Below, in pieces: positions 25,601 to 38,398 of a DNA stretch of 64,000 nucleotides (position 1 is its first letter; the number at the start of each line of letters is the position of its first letter). The translations under genes were made by a program, and so were the position numbers. This DNA is from Atrichornis clamosus. Lineage: Eukaryota; Chordata; Aves; Passeriformes; Menuridae. The notes below the pieces were generated by a model. It had not been told where the DNA came from and did no database searches. It saw nothing but the letters and a program-made list of their open reading frames with translations. The DNA lies in the NCBI GenBank assembly GCA_013400975.1, contig WBMZ01012759.1, forward strand, positions 62,001 to 126,000. The letters run 5' to 3'.

Positions 25601-28127
25601 GAATGCACCTTTCAGAAAATTTGAGACTTATCTGTTTTCACCTGTTTTTATTTCAAGACAGGGAATGAGAGAGCAAAGCCGTAGTTCAGTTATTTTTGTG
25701 AAAACCTGCTGCAGATAAGTGGTAGGTTATGTTGGCAGTGAAAGAGCAGCTTTGTCCTGCTGAGAGAAAGTGATCACAAATAGTCTCTATCATGAAATGT
25801 CTCCTAAAAACCTTTTTTCCAGAATTTAAGACTGAACACCTCACAAAAGTGGAAGACGATGTCCATCCAGGACAAATCATGTTCCATGGTCTCTGGAGAG
25901 ATTTTGTTCTCACTTTTGTCTGCTGTGTTTAGGAGTTTGGTTACCTTGCTTCAAAATAGAGCTGCTCTTGAAATGTTTTTCTAGTTATCTTAGTTATGTT
26001 GAACTAAACATTAGTCATGCTGAACTAGTTATGTTATGTTGCCAATTTAGGCAGGGTTTTTTGATGGAGTTTCTGAATGTTTCTGCCCATTTAGAGAGAA
26101 GAGAAACTGTAATCTCAGCCTGAGTTTCTGGTGACTCTTGAACAGTTCACCTGGACTAATGCAATCAGTGATTCAAGGTCTTGGCTTTAAGGCTTTCTTC
26201 AGTACTGGTTAACTCTGCTCTGTTGTGAAGCAACTCTTCTCAACACCCTGTGCCAATGAAAACTGTGGCTTGCTCTGCGTGCCCCTTCCATCTTGCCATG
26301 CTCCCTGATGCAAAGTTTGTGATTATTACACCTTAAGGACACTTGAGAGTCCAGTGTTAAGGAATTTGTATACAGCAAAAAGAAGAAGCAATGAGCTGAC
26401 AGCACTTTCTTTTAACTGTAATTCAGACTAGTTCTGCAGGTAGGAAATGTTTTTTTTTGTTAGGAGTACTGCTGTATTCAAAGTTAGAATCAACATAAAG
26501 CTTCATATTGAAGATTAATATTCAGGAGAAAGAGGAAAAGAACATGGGCGTTTTTTTCAATTCTGTAGGTGACTGATTTTGAGAACACTGATGGATACTT
26601 AGATGGGAGAGAAATAGAGTTTAACTACATCTAAATATTTGGTGTAAACAATGGCTTACAATTTATTTTTTTTCTGAAGGGTTTGCCAGTCAAAAAGAGT
26701 CAATACTAATCACTGTAGAAAGAATATTTGACTTGGAGAGAATAGTAGGTTTAAGAACTTTTTTTTTGTTAATGCTTTGCAAAATCTACTGTTAAATAAC
26801 TCCTTAATAATCATTTTTATATATATGAAAAATGTGCAGAAGAAGTAGATGACTCAACATAGATAAAAATGGAATAATGTTACTTTTCTGAAATACCTAT
26901 GGGTAGTCAAAAATTATGAATGCAAGTACTGGTGCATAAATATCATCTCTAATAGGTGATCAACAACCCTCCACTTTGTGCATCAATAAAGAAAAAATCT
27001 TCTATGTTAATATCTTTAAAAAGTTTGAAGCAAAAAATGCATTAACCAGTTATTTTCCTTCCTTCAGCTCTCTGTTGCTAGGCTGTGCAGCTTATCACCT
27101 GTGAGACATCCATATCTGGAACAGGAATAACAAAGGGAATTGCAACACTTTCAGTTCAAGGGACCAGTGGTGTTTCACAGCAGGCTTGCCCCCCACAGCC
27201 AGCTTTAGAGAGGAGATCCGTAGCTGTTCAACTGCATAGTGTGATGTTATCAAATATTTTGAACTGTAATCTTGCAATTACTATTAATGTTGCATTAAAA
27301 GATTATTTAATGAAGGAGATCATGCAGAGAACAAGCAATATAATGGCTCCAAGCAGCTTGCCTCCCACATACCTGGAAAAACTCCCTACTGCTACAGAGG
27401 GAGGAAGAACAGTTAGTGCCAGTTCTAAACAATAGGTTTCACACTATATCTGTTAAGACCTGTTGCTTTTGGCAACAAAAACTGACTCAAAGGCATAAAT
27501 TTACATTTTAAAAAGTGGTGTTTGGTGATTAAAGACAAACACGGAATATTCTAGTTTCTACTGTGCATTGTTTAGCATTCAAAGGCAGTTGTGGAGGTGT
27601 TGGCGGTCTGGGTGTTCCTCTCCACCATGTCCTGTTTAACCTCTCTGCACATTTCAGGACCAGATCATGCTCTGTCAAAAGTGTGGGCAATCCAGAAGCA
27701 GATGCACTTACTCTGGTGTAAAACTTGTTGGAGTAGCTTAAGAGCTGAGGCTTCGGTTATGCTTCAGAACTGAAACACATTTCATGCTGAAAATGTGTGT
27801 GACTGTTTCTGCAGTGCTCTGTTGGCAGGACCCTCATAGAGCAGATCTCCCTTTGGTATCTCTGATGATGCTGCCTGGCATTTCCTGAAGCCTTTGCTTC
27901 ATGTGGCTGTTCTTCTCTGTGCCACACACTGAAAGCTGAGTAAAGTGTGATGATGTTAATGTGGCTGAATCCGAACAAGCCAGGAGATGCACAGGGAGTC
28001 CTAGAATACAGATACTTTTGGAAACTGGTCCACTTTAAAGAACATGTGAAACACAGGCACATTACACAAATTACAGCTATGATGGTCTAAGAACACAGGC
28101 AGAGTAAGATTTGGAGCAAGACAACTC
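22677..28127. other. Non-coding spacer with the window's longest open frame
   Basis: No gene is supported. The longest frame in the window (25157-25624, plus, 155 codons) is hydrophobic and cysteine-rich. Part of it is translated from an AT microsatellite, and it has no family match, so I treat it as chance. A 131-codon plus frame at 24117-24512 contains a 31-base segment (24224-24254) with a good acceptor and a GTGAGT donor. A 116-codon plus frame (27085-27435) follows a polypyrimidine-AG at about 27066 but shows no domain. An imperfect 21-bp duplication lies near 25990-26033. Confidence 0.5.
25546..25570. repeat. (AT)n microsatellite
   Basis: About seven uninterrupted AT units at 25547-25560, followed by a GTAC break and a further ATATAT. 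It explains the tyrosine and isoleucine repeats in the overlapping frames. Confidence 0.9.
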
Positions 28128-28145
28128 TTTTTTTTTTTTTTTTTT
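28128..28145 (+). repeat. Run of 18 T
   Basis: An uninterrupted homopolymer of 18 T. On the minus strand it reads as poly(A), but the sequence beside it shows no retroposed gene or SINE that I recognise, so I call it simple sequence. Confidence 0.9.
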
Positions 28146-29295
28146 AATTCTCCAGCACATGAAAATTGGACAAATTTTCTTTACAAAGCCCTCCTTGTCT
28201 CATGCTTTGTAGATGAACATAAGGAAAATCTTTGATGCTGTTCCATCCTCCAATGAAACTGGAGTCAGAGCACACTACCATGTTTCTGGCTTAGCAATAA
28301 TAGAGGGCTGTGCCTGAAATAGTGTGTTGTGCTCTAACACCAGGTGCTAGGGGTTTTTTTTCTGTAAACTGAAGAAAAAACCATGCCATAACAGTAGAGT
28401 TAAGAATCTACCCAATTTTGGATACCCATCCCTTTGAGTTTTGCACCAGTTGGATTTTGGGTGATTCATGTCTGGAGTTTCTTCATCTTCACAACAGTAG
28501 GTTGCTCTGTCCTGAACCTCCAGAATTTCAATCTGTGCATGAGAAAGGTTGGTGATTTAACTGGCCTTTTTTGTTCACATAGAGGAAAGCTGGGCCTGCT
28601 CTGCTGGAGTGCAAATACCCAGTAGGAGTTGTAATCCAAGACCTAGTCTGGATTTTACCCTCCCAGGTCTCAGTGGGGTTGCTGGTGAGCACTCATCCTT
28701 GTACAGAGTTAATAGGAAAAGTCAATAAAAATTAAGCACCTTCACCTCTGCTTTTCCCAGCATTTTTTTGTTAATCTTTTATTCTGTTCAGTGTGAGTGA
28801 AGACCCTGTGTGTAAAGCTATTTACACAAATTTATTACCATGAGAAAGAAAATCCTACCTCTGACAAAATCTAATTGTTAGAGTGGAGATATGAGTGTTC
28901 ATATCAATTTCTATACATCTTTAAAGTTCAGTGTTTCCATCCAATTCATTAAACAGTAAGTCTGCTTTCCTCTCATCTTCATTTGTGATTACATTTACAA
29001 ACCATGAATAATTACAAATAATATTTGAAACAAAGGCCTTTGGGGCTGTATTAATAAAGGAGAAAAGTGTTACGCATGAAATTTTATGGGATAAGTGCAG
29101 TTATCAATAGAAGATTATTCCTGTAGCACTAGTCTTTTTTAATTTTTTTTTTTTTCATTTTATGAACTCATCATCACATTAGAAATACAGTATTTTGCAG
29201 GAAAAGAACAATACTTTCTCAATGCACAATGTATTTTTAAAATTAAAGTAGTATTGTGCTTAGACTAATAAGGTCTTTGGGGGAAAGATTGGTTT
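28146..29295. other. Non-coding spacer
   Basis: AT-rich spacer with T-runs near 29137-29155. A GGGG-T8 junction lies just inside it at 28350-28361. No coding frame above about 65 codons and no recognised repeat. Confidence 0.6.
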
Positions 29296-29402
29296 AATTC
29301 AACTCATTTTACATATGAGAAAGTTGCCTAAGTGGTTTTCAGGGCATATGACCTAGGAATGGAACTGCATGTCTTGAATGAGTTCCAGCAAATACTCTTA
29401 TT
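29296..29402 (+). repeat. MIR-like ancient repeat relic
   Basis: The phrase 'aactcattttacatatgaga' (29300-29319) then 'aagttgcctaagtgg', 'cctaggaatggaactgcatg', 'tcttgaatgagttccagcaa' and 'atactctta' follows the order of the MIR core and tail. MIR has ctcattttacagatgagaaac, a gap, gggactagaacccaggtctt, then gagtccagtgctctt. This is the better of the two MIR-like matches in the window. The MIR/L2 families predate the split of birds and mammals, so a diverged bird copy is plausible. The call was made from memory of the consensus. Confidence 0.48.
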
Positions 29403-32400
29403 TTACTGCATCTTTGTTGATACAGAGGAAAAAATGAATTCAGTCTTCCAAGTAAGTAACCCTGAGTAGATTGAAAGAGTGCCTGTCTCCTCCTCTCTAG
29501 TCATGATTTTCCATGGTATCTGTATTCTATTGGGCATTGAAATCTTCAAAAATAGCCATAAATTCATGAACATATGAGGGAGTTTTCCTGAGAAGTGGCC
29601 AAACATTTGGAATACTTACTAGAGGAAGAAAAATAGGATCATGAATTTCAATATCTTGAAAAATATAACCCAATTTCTTTTTGATTATTCTCTTCTATGA
29701 TACATTTTTCTCAACAAACCACTGCTAGTCATGTGTTGTCCTCACTCCTTTTCTCACCTCTATAGATGAAACAAATGAAACAGAAGAAATAAGTGGAAGA
29801 GAGCAGCATACTGTAGAAAAAAATAAAAATACATAGAGAAAGAGAAGATTGCAGAAGCAACTTGTTGCAGAACAGCAGTTTTCACCATCTGTTTATCAAT
29901 TTTCAAACTGAAGCAGAACACATAAAGTACATAGAAAAGAGCTGAGAGGTCTATTGTGGGAGGTGCTACTGAGCTTATTCAACAAATGCCTTTCAGATGC
30001 AGTCAGTCCTCTTTCTTTTCTTCCTGAGCTTTAGAAGGTAAACATTTGTGTTTACAGATCTACAACCAGAGTTTCTGGAGTCTATGATACTGCAGTATTT
30101 CTTTTGCTTATCAGCTCAGCCAGGAGCAATAGCTGGGCTTTTCAAATGACTGTCTCACTGCATTCAGCTTCTGGACACTGATGTATTTTTGCCTTTGTTT
30201 CTAAGCACCATCCAGTCTCTTAAATGCTTCTACAAATTAAGCTTGAATTCAAGCTTTCACCACTATCTGAAGTGCAACTTATTATTTCTAATGATCCCTC
30301 CTCCTTTTGAAATGCCACTCAACTTCTCTTTACTGGAACAATTAAATATAGCTAAACTAAATAAATAAATGAGAAGACTATTTTTGGCAGGCAAACCTTG
30401 ACACATTTATCCTTTATATTTCAACAATTTTTCAGTTGGTAATGAAATATCATCTCTGTACCTCGTTATAAAACTTCATGAAGTTTCTTTTAACACTGTT
30501 GGTGGTGACATTACTGGGAAGCTGTGTTAATTAATGACTGTTACATTTATAATTTATTCTAAGCAATCTAAACTGTTGTTGGAAAATAGTGAGTGCCTTT
30601 TGAAGCTATATGAATGTAGTTGCAGGTATATGAATAATTTGTAACTATATATTCACTGATTAGACAAAAATAATGGAAGTCTTGATACTGGTTGTCACTG
30701 GAGTGACACCTGTTAAAAACCTTGCTTTCTTTTTGAACCAGTTGTGATATAGACAGTAATTTTCCATGAGTGTTCAACACAAATCCTGCTTCATAGTAAA
30801 GTGCCTCTTCTCCAAATCCAAAAGAAGCAGCACATCACCTTTCTTCCACTCCTTAAATAAAAGTATGCTAATCATATGTTAATTAATTGCATTAAAATTT
30901 AAGAGGAAACATGTAATTATAGTACACAGGTGCAAAATTATTAGCCAAATTTTCAGTATTATGTACAACTTGGAAACTGAACCTCTCATCATTTATTATT
31001 GACGACTGTGCAGTACTTGGATGCTTCCAGCTTGCAGAATGTAGAAGTGAAGAAGGAAAAGCTCTACATTCTGTTGGCGTTTTAATCACCTTTCTTTATT
31101 TTAATATGTGCTCAGGCTGTGTCCTCTGTTTTACACATAGACTTTGTTCTCAGTTTTTTTCTGAAGATTTGTGGAGATGAGATGCATAACTTCCAGCTAC
31201 TGCTGGAAATAGAGCATAGCTTGGAAAGTGAATTTCTCAGAGTTCTCTACTGTGTTGCTATGCCAAAATAAAGTATTTGGCAGCATGTAGGTGCCCTGTC
31301 CCCATGTCTGTAGAAGATTCAAGTAAGTAAGAGGACATGAATGGCATAGACACCTCTGCAGTCCCACCCCCTGCCTTTAGCATTCTCTGAAATCCATGGA
31401 CAGGGTTCTTTTGCAAACAGTTGAAATGAATTCCAGTGCAGTCAAAAATAATATAAACCAGGTTTGCTCGAGAAAACTTATTTACCTGGACTCAGCATAA
31501 CCCTGAAGTAATGTTATTTATTCATGTGCTGAGGATTTTGTACTCATGCAGCAGAGTGGAGAATCATAGAAAAGCTTCTTTTTCTTGACTTAGCATGTCT
31601 TGCTCCTTTCTGTAAAAGAGTGAACATCTGGAGAATCAGTGGCTGTGAGTGTGGCAAGTTCGCAAATGTACATATTTAAACTGAAACCTGAAACTTTTGT
31701 TTCTTCCAGTATGGCTTTTGGGAAGATCTGCACACTTCTAAGTGGAGTTTCTTGTAATCTTTGTTTTGGTGCAGTAAGTAAATGTGATTGTTTTCCCTTT
31801 GTAAGTGGGTAAATAGCTGAAAGAGCCTGGAAATGTTGCTCAAGTGGTTCTTCTTTCCATTGACATGCTCTGTGGAGCTCTTGCTTTCTGTGCAACCTTC
31901 CCTGCTGGCCTCTGATGTTTACATGAGGGAGTACAGACCTGGTGGTATCTAGATAGAGCTCCCCTTTAAACAGACATTCTGTGATGAAACATTTAGTTTT
32001 TCTAAGAAAGTGAGTAAAATTTTGCATGGGAAGAGTTGTTATAATGTCAGCCTAAAACTGGACTTTGGTTTATTCTCAGCAGTCCTAGAAGAAATTGTGA
32101 GAGTGTAGGTTAAACTTCTGTATATAATATTGACCAGTCTGTTTGCTGATGTTTAACTCATTGCCTCATTATTCCAGAACCTGGGGCCTGCAATGTGTCT
32201 GTGCATTCTGATCCACCTTGTTAAATCTGTCATAAAATCTTAAGAGCTGCTTTTTTGCCCCTCTCATAGCTCACTTGTAAGATTTCTTTTGTTTCTCCTA
32301 ATCTTTCTTTATCACTTCAATAGCCCAAGGTGCATTTAATTACAACCTGAGTAGCTTGCATTCCCCTTGTATGCATGAAAGAGTAAATTCTGAGTGATTG

Positions 32401-35335
32401 GATATAACTAGTACTTATCGTAATAAATAGCATATTCATCTCTTCCACAGCCAGACAATTTCATACTGTGCAACTTTTCTGCTTTCTGAAATGTCGCCAC
32501 TTAAAGTGCAGCATGATTTTCCCATGAGGACACATTGAAAAGGCCTTTCCTGAAACGCAGCTTGGAAATGTAACCTGTAACGTTATATTTAAACCAATTT
32601 TATAGCACTCAAAAATTGGATGAACAGGTACAATACCCACACAGTAGAGACAATGTGCTTTTTAAACTTTTTTTTCCTAGAAACTGGTCCAGGGTTTAAT
32701 CAATTTTGAATTTGATTTTTGTTTTGAAGTCACTTGCCAGCTTGGTGAAAGCATTTCTCTACTATTAGGCTTTGCAGCTGCAGAAATAGTTACTTTCAGG
32801 TATCTCTCTGAGATGATATACATCTCTCAGTGAGAACTCAGGTACTACACATGTCATTTCCTAACCTTGAACTGAATGGCACCAAAATCATTCTGAAGTT
32901 AAGTAGTTTCTTGGATCATGACTTTGCTGCTCTCTTACTGGTAAACGTTAATGAGGTGTTTGTTTTACAAAAAACTATGTGAGTAAGGAAAAGGGGGTCA
33001 ATGAATAATCATGTTTAATCTGAAATGTTCGTGATGCATTGTTTCAGTTCTTAAATGAAGCTCACAGCAATGTATCTGCAGGTAGACACCTGCAGTACCC
33101 AACAGAGCAGAAACGTCCTGAAAAGCCTCCACTCATTGCAGTATTTCATAAATCCCAGAGAAACTACCGGAAACAGTCTAGAAAAACTCGCTAGGAGGAA
33201 AACAAATTATGAATTAATTAAAAAACACATATTAAGTTAAAATTACAAATTGGCCAATTTCTGTCAGCTTCAAACATGGTCATTAAAAGGATCAGCACCA
33301 GACCCCCCCCATCATGGCCACTGATGTTCCTCGGGGACACCAGGGGAGAAGCTGGCACAACTTGGACAAAACATGACCTCAGCCCCTGCCAAATAAGGCC
33401 AGTGGGGAATTTCTCTTGAAATGCCTAGAGAATGTCAGATCATGCCAATAAAAAATTTCAGTCCAGAACTATCCCTTATATGCAGGGTTTCTTAATGGAT
33501 TTGAGTATATTTCTCCTGTGTAATAAAATACAGAAAGCACACACTTTTCAATTACTTTTGTGATTAATGGAATGGAGACACCATATTCTTTTTCTATACC
33601 ACCAAAAAGGAAGAATAAACCTGCTTTCTCTGTCGTATTTATAAATTTTCAACTAGGTTAACAATTAGCAACCAGTTCTTGCACACAAAAATACGCCTTA
33701 GTTTGGACTGATAGGTCAGCTCGTTGGTTTGGGTTCTGGGGGTTGGTATCAGACAAAGGAAAATTAGCATTTTGTAAAACCATGCATGACCTTGCTCTTG
33801 TTCCTTATCTGAAAATGAATATCATGGCATGTTACACACAAGCAGAAAGGGAACAAATTGTGAGGTTTTTACACAAGTTACATAAGTGACAAATGGTTAA
33901 ATCACTGATGATTTTTCATGAAGATTAAATTCTAACCAAAATTTGAAGACCTACAAAAGACAGAACTGTTTGTATGTGGGTTGGGTTAGCAGTATTCCCA
34001 AACTGCTGTAAGTCCACATCCAGAGCTGGCTGCTGGCCTGTACCTCTGAACCCACCCCTGCACAGAAAACCCTGCCCTGGCAGCTGGGCTGCACCCAGGG
34101 GCTGTGAGCTGGGGGCACTTGTGTGGCCTGGCCCAGAGAGTCAACCACTGAAAGACCACTACAGTGTCACCTTGGGGTGCAGTCTGCGTCACACCACGTG
34201 CTGCCAGCGCAGCACAGGGTCACTCACCTGAGCTCGCGAGGCTGAACATCCTGGAGCAGTGCCAGGCTGGAGCTGGCTCTTGTTTTGCCTGTTTCCTTGG
34301 GTAGGTTGGAGTGCTTTCTGCTTGACCTCTCACATTAAGTTTCTCTATCCTCGATAAAACCCAGGGATAAGTCAGATTAATGACTTGGGTCTGTTTGTCC
34401 ATTTTTGACAGGAAGCAATTATAGCTGGTGAATAATACGTTGTGTCCTATGTGTGCTTTTACTCTGTGTTTATGGTTACCAGAGGAGATTTCCTCTCTGC
34501 ACACTTCCTTTCAGTAAAGGAAGAACAGCCTGATGTGCAGTTAGTCCTTGCTGGTTTAGTCATTTAACCACGGCAATATAGCACTTATTTATTTTATCTG
34601 GATTTATTCCTTCTCTCCTCTGTGCTGGTAGCTGAATACCTGCAGTTGTGTGGTTATGTTTCATTAACTGGAGCCCAAGCCATAAGTGTTCATGGCTTTA
34701 ATGGAGAATCCAGTACTGAAAACAAAGGGGCCTGTGATCTCCTTAGGACTCTGGGGCTGGGGGAATTCTGAGATAGCAGAGAGCTTCATGCAGGAATTTG
34801 TAGGAGCTGTTGTCTAGCCAGAGGGTTGGAAGTAGGTCTGTGTGACCATGAGGTAAAAATTTGAGGTGGGGTTCCAGAAACACTAAATCCTACTCAAAGC
34901 AAGAGGTATTTATGCTTTTAAGCTCTATCTGCCGTGAAATCCATGGAGGTATTGTCAGCATGACACTGAACGTGAGTCAGTGTGCCTTGAGCTGACACTG
35001 AACACCCACAGCTTCAAAGCTTCTAAGCACCCATGAGTGGCTTGTCCACAAGAGGTTGTGATGACTTTCATGGGTTGGCTTTCATGTTTGGGAATCTTAC
35101 AGTCTCTTGTAAAATCTGTGGAAACTTTACAACCCAAAATTTCTAAAGGTTTCTAGAACTGCCAAAGCCTCCATACTCATACTCTCATACGTGCAGTCAG
35201 ATGAGCAGAGGTTTGCCCTGTATTAGATTTTATTATCCACACTACTCACACAATAATCAATAACCATCTAAGAAATGTGGTGCTAAATTAAACCCAGGAC
35301 AGTGCTACTTTCTGTACCTTCTCAAGCCCTTTCAG
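29403..35335. other. Non-coding spacer with a GC-richer patch near 34.0-34.3 kb
   Basis: Mostly AT-rich DNA without a recognised gene. A 145-codon minus frame (31590-32027) has no domain. C-run 'cccccccc' near 33302 borders a moderately GC-rich stretch. A second GC-richer patch spans about 34010-34300. On its minus strand, an open frame of about 110 codons (34559 down to 34228) ends at a perfect CTCAG|GTGAGTG donor. The matching upstream acceptor is weak and no protein family is recognised, so it remains only a lead. Confidence 0.5.
30239..30256. other. 18-bp perfect palindrome
   Basis: AAGCTTGAATTCAAGCTT reads the same on both strands and contains nested HindIII-EcoRI-HindIII recognition sequences. 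It is a self-complementary site with no spacer and lies in AT-rich spacer. It may be a chance palindrome or a dimeric protein-binding site. The next flanking base pair does not extend it. Confidence 0.9.
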
Positions 35336-35410
35336 GGAGCACGTTTTCTACTTGTGTGACACCTTCTGCAGCTGAGCCTGCTCTGTGGAGCCCGGGGCCT
35401 TTGAGCACAG
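35336..35410 (+). other. Exon-like segment with strong splice sites
   Basis: A polypyrimidine tract ending in TTTCAG (AG at 35334-35335) precedes 75 bases that end at CACAG|GTAAGTG, a near-perfect vertebrate donor. One of three frames is open through the segment, starting after two bases; it is rich in S, T, P and A. A second acceptor-like CTTCTGCAG lies inside it. This could be an exon of a coding or long non-coding transcript. No partner exon is visible and no protein is recognised. With many acceptor-like sites in 64 kb, chance remains quite possible. Confidence 0.25.
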
Positions 35411-38398
35411 GTAAGTGCATGAACACACCTCTGTGCCTGTGTAAATGAGCACCTCTGTGTGCACCCACAGTCACATAAAACACACATATGAGTGAATGTG
35501 TGTTAAACACACGAGCTGCTCTGGCAGTGCAAACAGCAGAGCCAGAATTTCAGCGATTGCACCAGTGGCTGTAACTTAAATAGGCTCCAACCCCTTCAGT
35601 CTCTACTGGATTTTTGTTTCCCTGCCTATGCACAGGTCAGCGAACCTGTGATAAAAGCAGTAGTTTGTTAATTCATCCACCCCACCCTGCCTTGCCTGAA
35701 TGCTGTAAACAGTGCTGAAAACAGCAGTGCAAGTTTCAATTACTCTGGTTGCAAATCTACTTCTGCAGATTACTGGGAGTTTTTTCACAGATAAATAGTG
35801 TTTCTCCTAAGTGCAAATCTTCACTCAGGAGACTGAAAAGAAAGAGGGTAGAAACATGTAGGTCTGATTCTGTTTTTGATGTCACCCTTAGCAAAATTTC
35901 TGTGGCAAAATTCTAAAGCAGCTTGATGCCAACAGTTTGCATAAAGTGTGCCATATTTGAGGCACTTGAGCTAATGTTTGAGATTCTGACAATCGGAAAA
36001 ATAGGTTGGCATAATTATATTAAGATATCTGAGAGTGTCATGTACTTTGCAAGACTGAATTTTAAATTGTTGATTTAAATTAATGAAGATTCAAGAGTTT
36101 ATAATTTGTTTATTTATTGAAATCAAATGCAGTCCATGTTTCTAACTAATTGAAAAGTATACTTGTGATAGAGAAAGTATTTAATTTGGGCAGGCAAGCT
36201 ACCAGACTTCCAAATAAAGATGATGAATTGCAAATTCTCAATCTTAATCCCTGTAGGCTGACAGTTACTCCTCTAAAAGCAGCATTTGAGTGATATACTA
36301 TAGCTGGTAATAGCACACAGCTGCAGAGTAGGAAATCCCATTGATATTTTGCAAAGCTTTTGTTTTGCCTCATTCATTTATTTTTCAAAATGATACATTC
36401 CTTATTTAGAATAAGGAACTTTTTTTGCCATTGTGAGTAGACTAGACCTTGAAAAACAGTTAGTTTGCCATATGTAAAAACGCCTGGGCTCAGTTCTGAA
36501 TTTACGTCACTTGCATGTAGCATTTTTAGGAGCACAAATGAACGTGTGATTTTGCAACATCTTCCCTCTCCAAGTGTAAGGAATACATCTCTGTTATATA
36601 TCCCAACATTCAGCATACAAGATCAAATGTAAAAAGGTTTTTTTCTTTCTCTAATGTAGAAAGCATGTGTCCAACAACAGCAGCAAAATCAGTGCCAGAA
36701 GAAGCAGTCCATAGGGAAGCAGTAATTTGTGTGTCTGCACATTATTCTGTGTCTATGCACATATTAACCCTGGTATACAGTAAATTGTGTTACCATGGCA
36801 GCCCTCACAAGGAAAGTTATATACTAGGAGGGTATTTCTAACAACCACCAATGGGGAATATGCATGTTCTGGCAAATGAAGAAGGGTGTAGTTTCTTTCT
36901 GGGAGGAAACAACACACTATAATTAAGGATGGGAAAATCAGGTTGCAGAAATGATGAAACAACTCAGCATTTGCCCCAAATGTAAGAGGGGAAACAAAAA
37001 AGCCCCTCTCTCCCTTTTCCCATGCATCAGCACCACTACGACTCCCAAGGGCTGGAATGCTGTAGCCTTTACTCAGACAAAGCTTCCATTAAAATCCTGT
37101 CTTATGGTTTTCATTCTGTATACTTTTCATTGAGGCTTTTACAGGGCACTTTGCTTACGTTAGTTGTGTCCAATTTTGAGACTGAACTTCTTTCTCTATG
37201 ATGAAGTTGGTTTGTCAAGGGTGAGCTGTTAGAGTTCATCAACTCTGTAAGTTATCACATGCTGTGTTATATTTTTAGTTGTACATACAACTTTGCCAAA
37301 CTTCAGCTTTAGGGCTGACATTTTGAAACAGATGCTATTTGCCTGAGTTGTTTCCTTTTTTAAATGCTTAAACAAAGAAAGGTTTGAGTCAGATTAGAGG
37401 AATAATATTTTTTAACCCCATTAGAAATTTTTTGACCATGCTCCTGGAATGTTTAGCACTGGCTGGTTTGAATTGGAGTCTCAACATTAGTGATACAGGA
37501 ATGATAGCATCACTCAAAGAGAAAGTACAATAGAAACGAGAGACCATGTCAGTGTTTTAGGGTGCAAAACTCAACGCTGAGTAAAGTTAATGTAGGGTCA
37601 GCAGTTTGTGTGAGTCATCAGTGGTTCAGAAAGAAGAAAACAAAAAACAGATGACAAGATAGACACTACCAAGAGCTACAGGCTTGTTGTATTGGCTGGA
37701 GCTTAATGGGATAGCAGTGCTCCTGTCAGCTGGTGTACTACATAATAATGTTAACACCACTACAAACAGGTTGTGGTTTATTGCTTCAATTTCTTATGTA
37801 CTGGCAAGAGAATTAACAAGATTGATGCATTAGGATCTCAGATCTCAGTCAAATTAGGTGACTAAGAAGGTGATGAAAAAAATGCTTGTTCTTTGAAGGA
37901 GCACAACTCCATCAGAAACTTGTTACATCCTAGCATCAGGCCATTTGATGAGCTGCTGATTTAACAGCACACTTAGCAGGCAGTAGTTACATTGAAAGGG
38001 GCAACTACTTAATCAGTGCTTTAAAGATATTATGTTCAGAGTGATTTAAAGGGATATTGTGCTTTAGTAAGTGTGCCGTGAGTATGAATATGTTCTGCAT
38101 GAAGTGAATGCAAAAATGAGGTTGCAAGTGTCATTTATATTGTCAGCTTCTTTATTTGGACATATGTTGAGGAAAGAAAAAGCCAGTAAATACAAAACAA
38201 ATAGTAGCATTTGCAAATGTTACTTACTGAAAGGAAATAGCCATCAGTGGAGGAGACCAGGGAAAGAGAAGAGCAGCTATCACATTCCATGGATTTGCAC
38301 ATAAAGAGAGAAAACAAGGAAGTGTTGTAAAATATAGGAGAGGAGAAATCATAGGAGTAAAATGAGCAAAGTGCTTGATTTCCACCATTGGGGTCCTA
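35411..38398. other. Non-coding spacer
   Basis: AT-rich spacer. All frames are 80 codons or shorter and none resembles a known protein. No repeat recognised. Confidence 0.6.

Noticed and set aside
25157..25624. Longest open frame in the window (155 codons, plus), hydrophobic and cysteine-rich
   Set aside because: No recognisable domain. Part of it is translated from an AT microsatellite, there are no convincing splice or promoter signals, and the length is compatible with chance in 64 kb.
27085..27435. 116-codon plus frame with a stretch that briefly suggested a retroviral envelope fragment
   Set aside because: No defining envelope motif, no LTRs and no neighbouring gag or pol traces. The resemblance is too weak to call.
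31561..31575. 'aatcataga' resembling the start of a minus-strand CR1 3' terminus
   Set aside because: The following bases do not continue into the CR1 tail, so it is a chance match.
31590..32027. 145-codon minus-strand frame
   Set aside because: Composition is plausible for a protein, but there is no family match and no exon structure.
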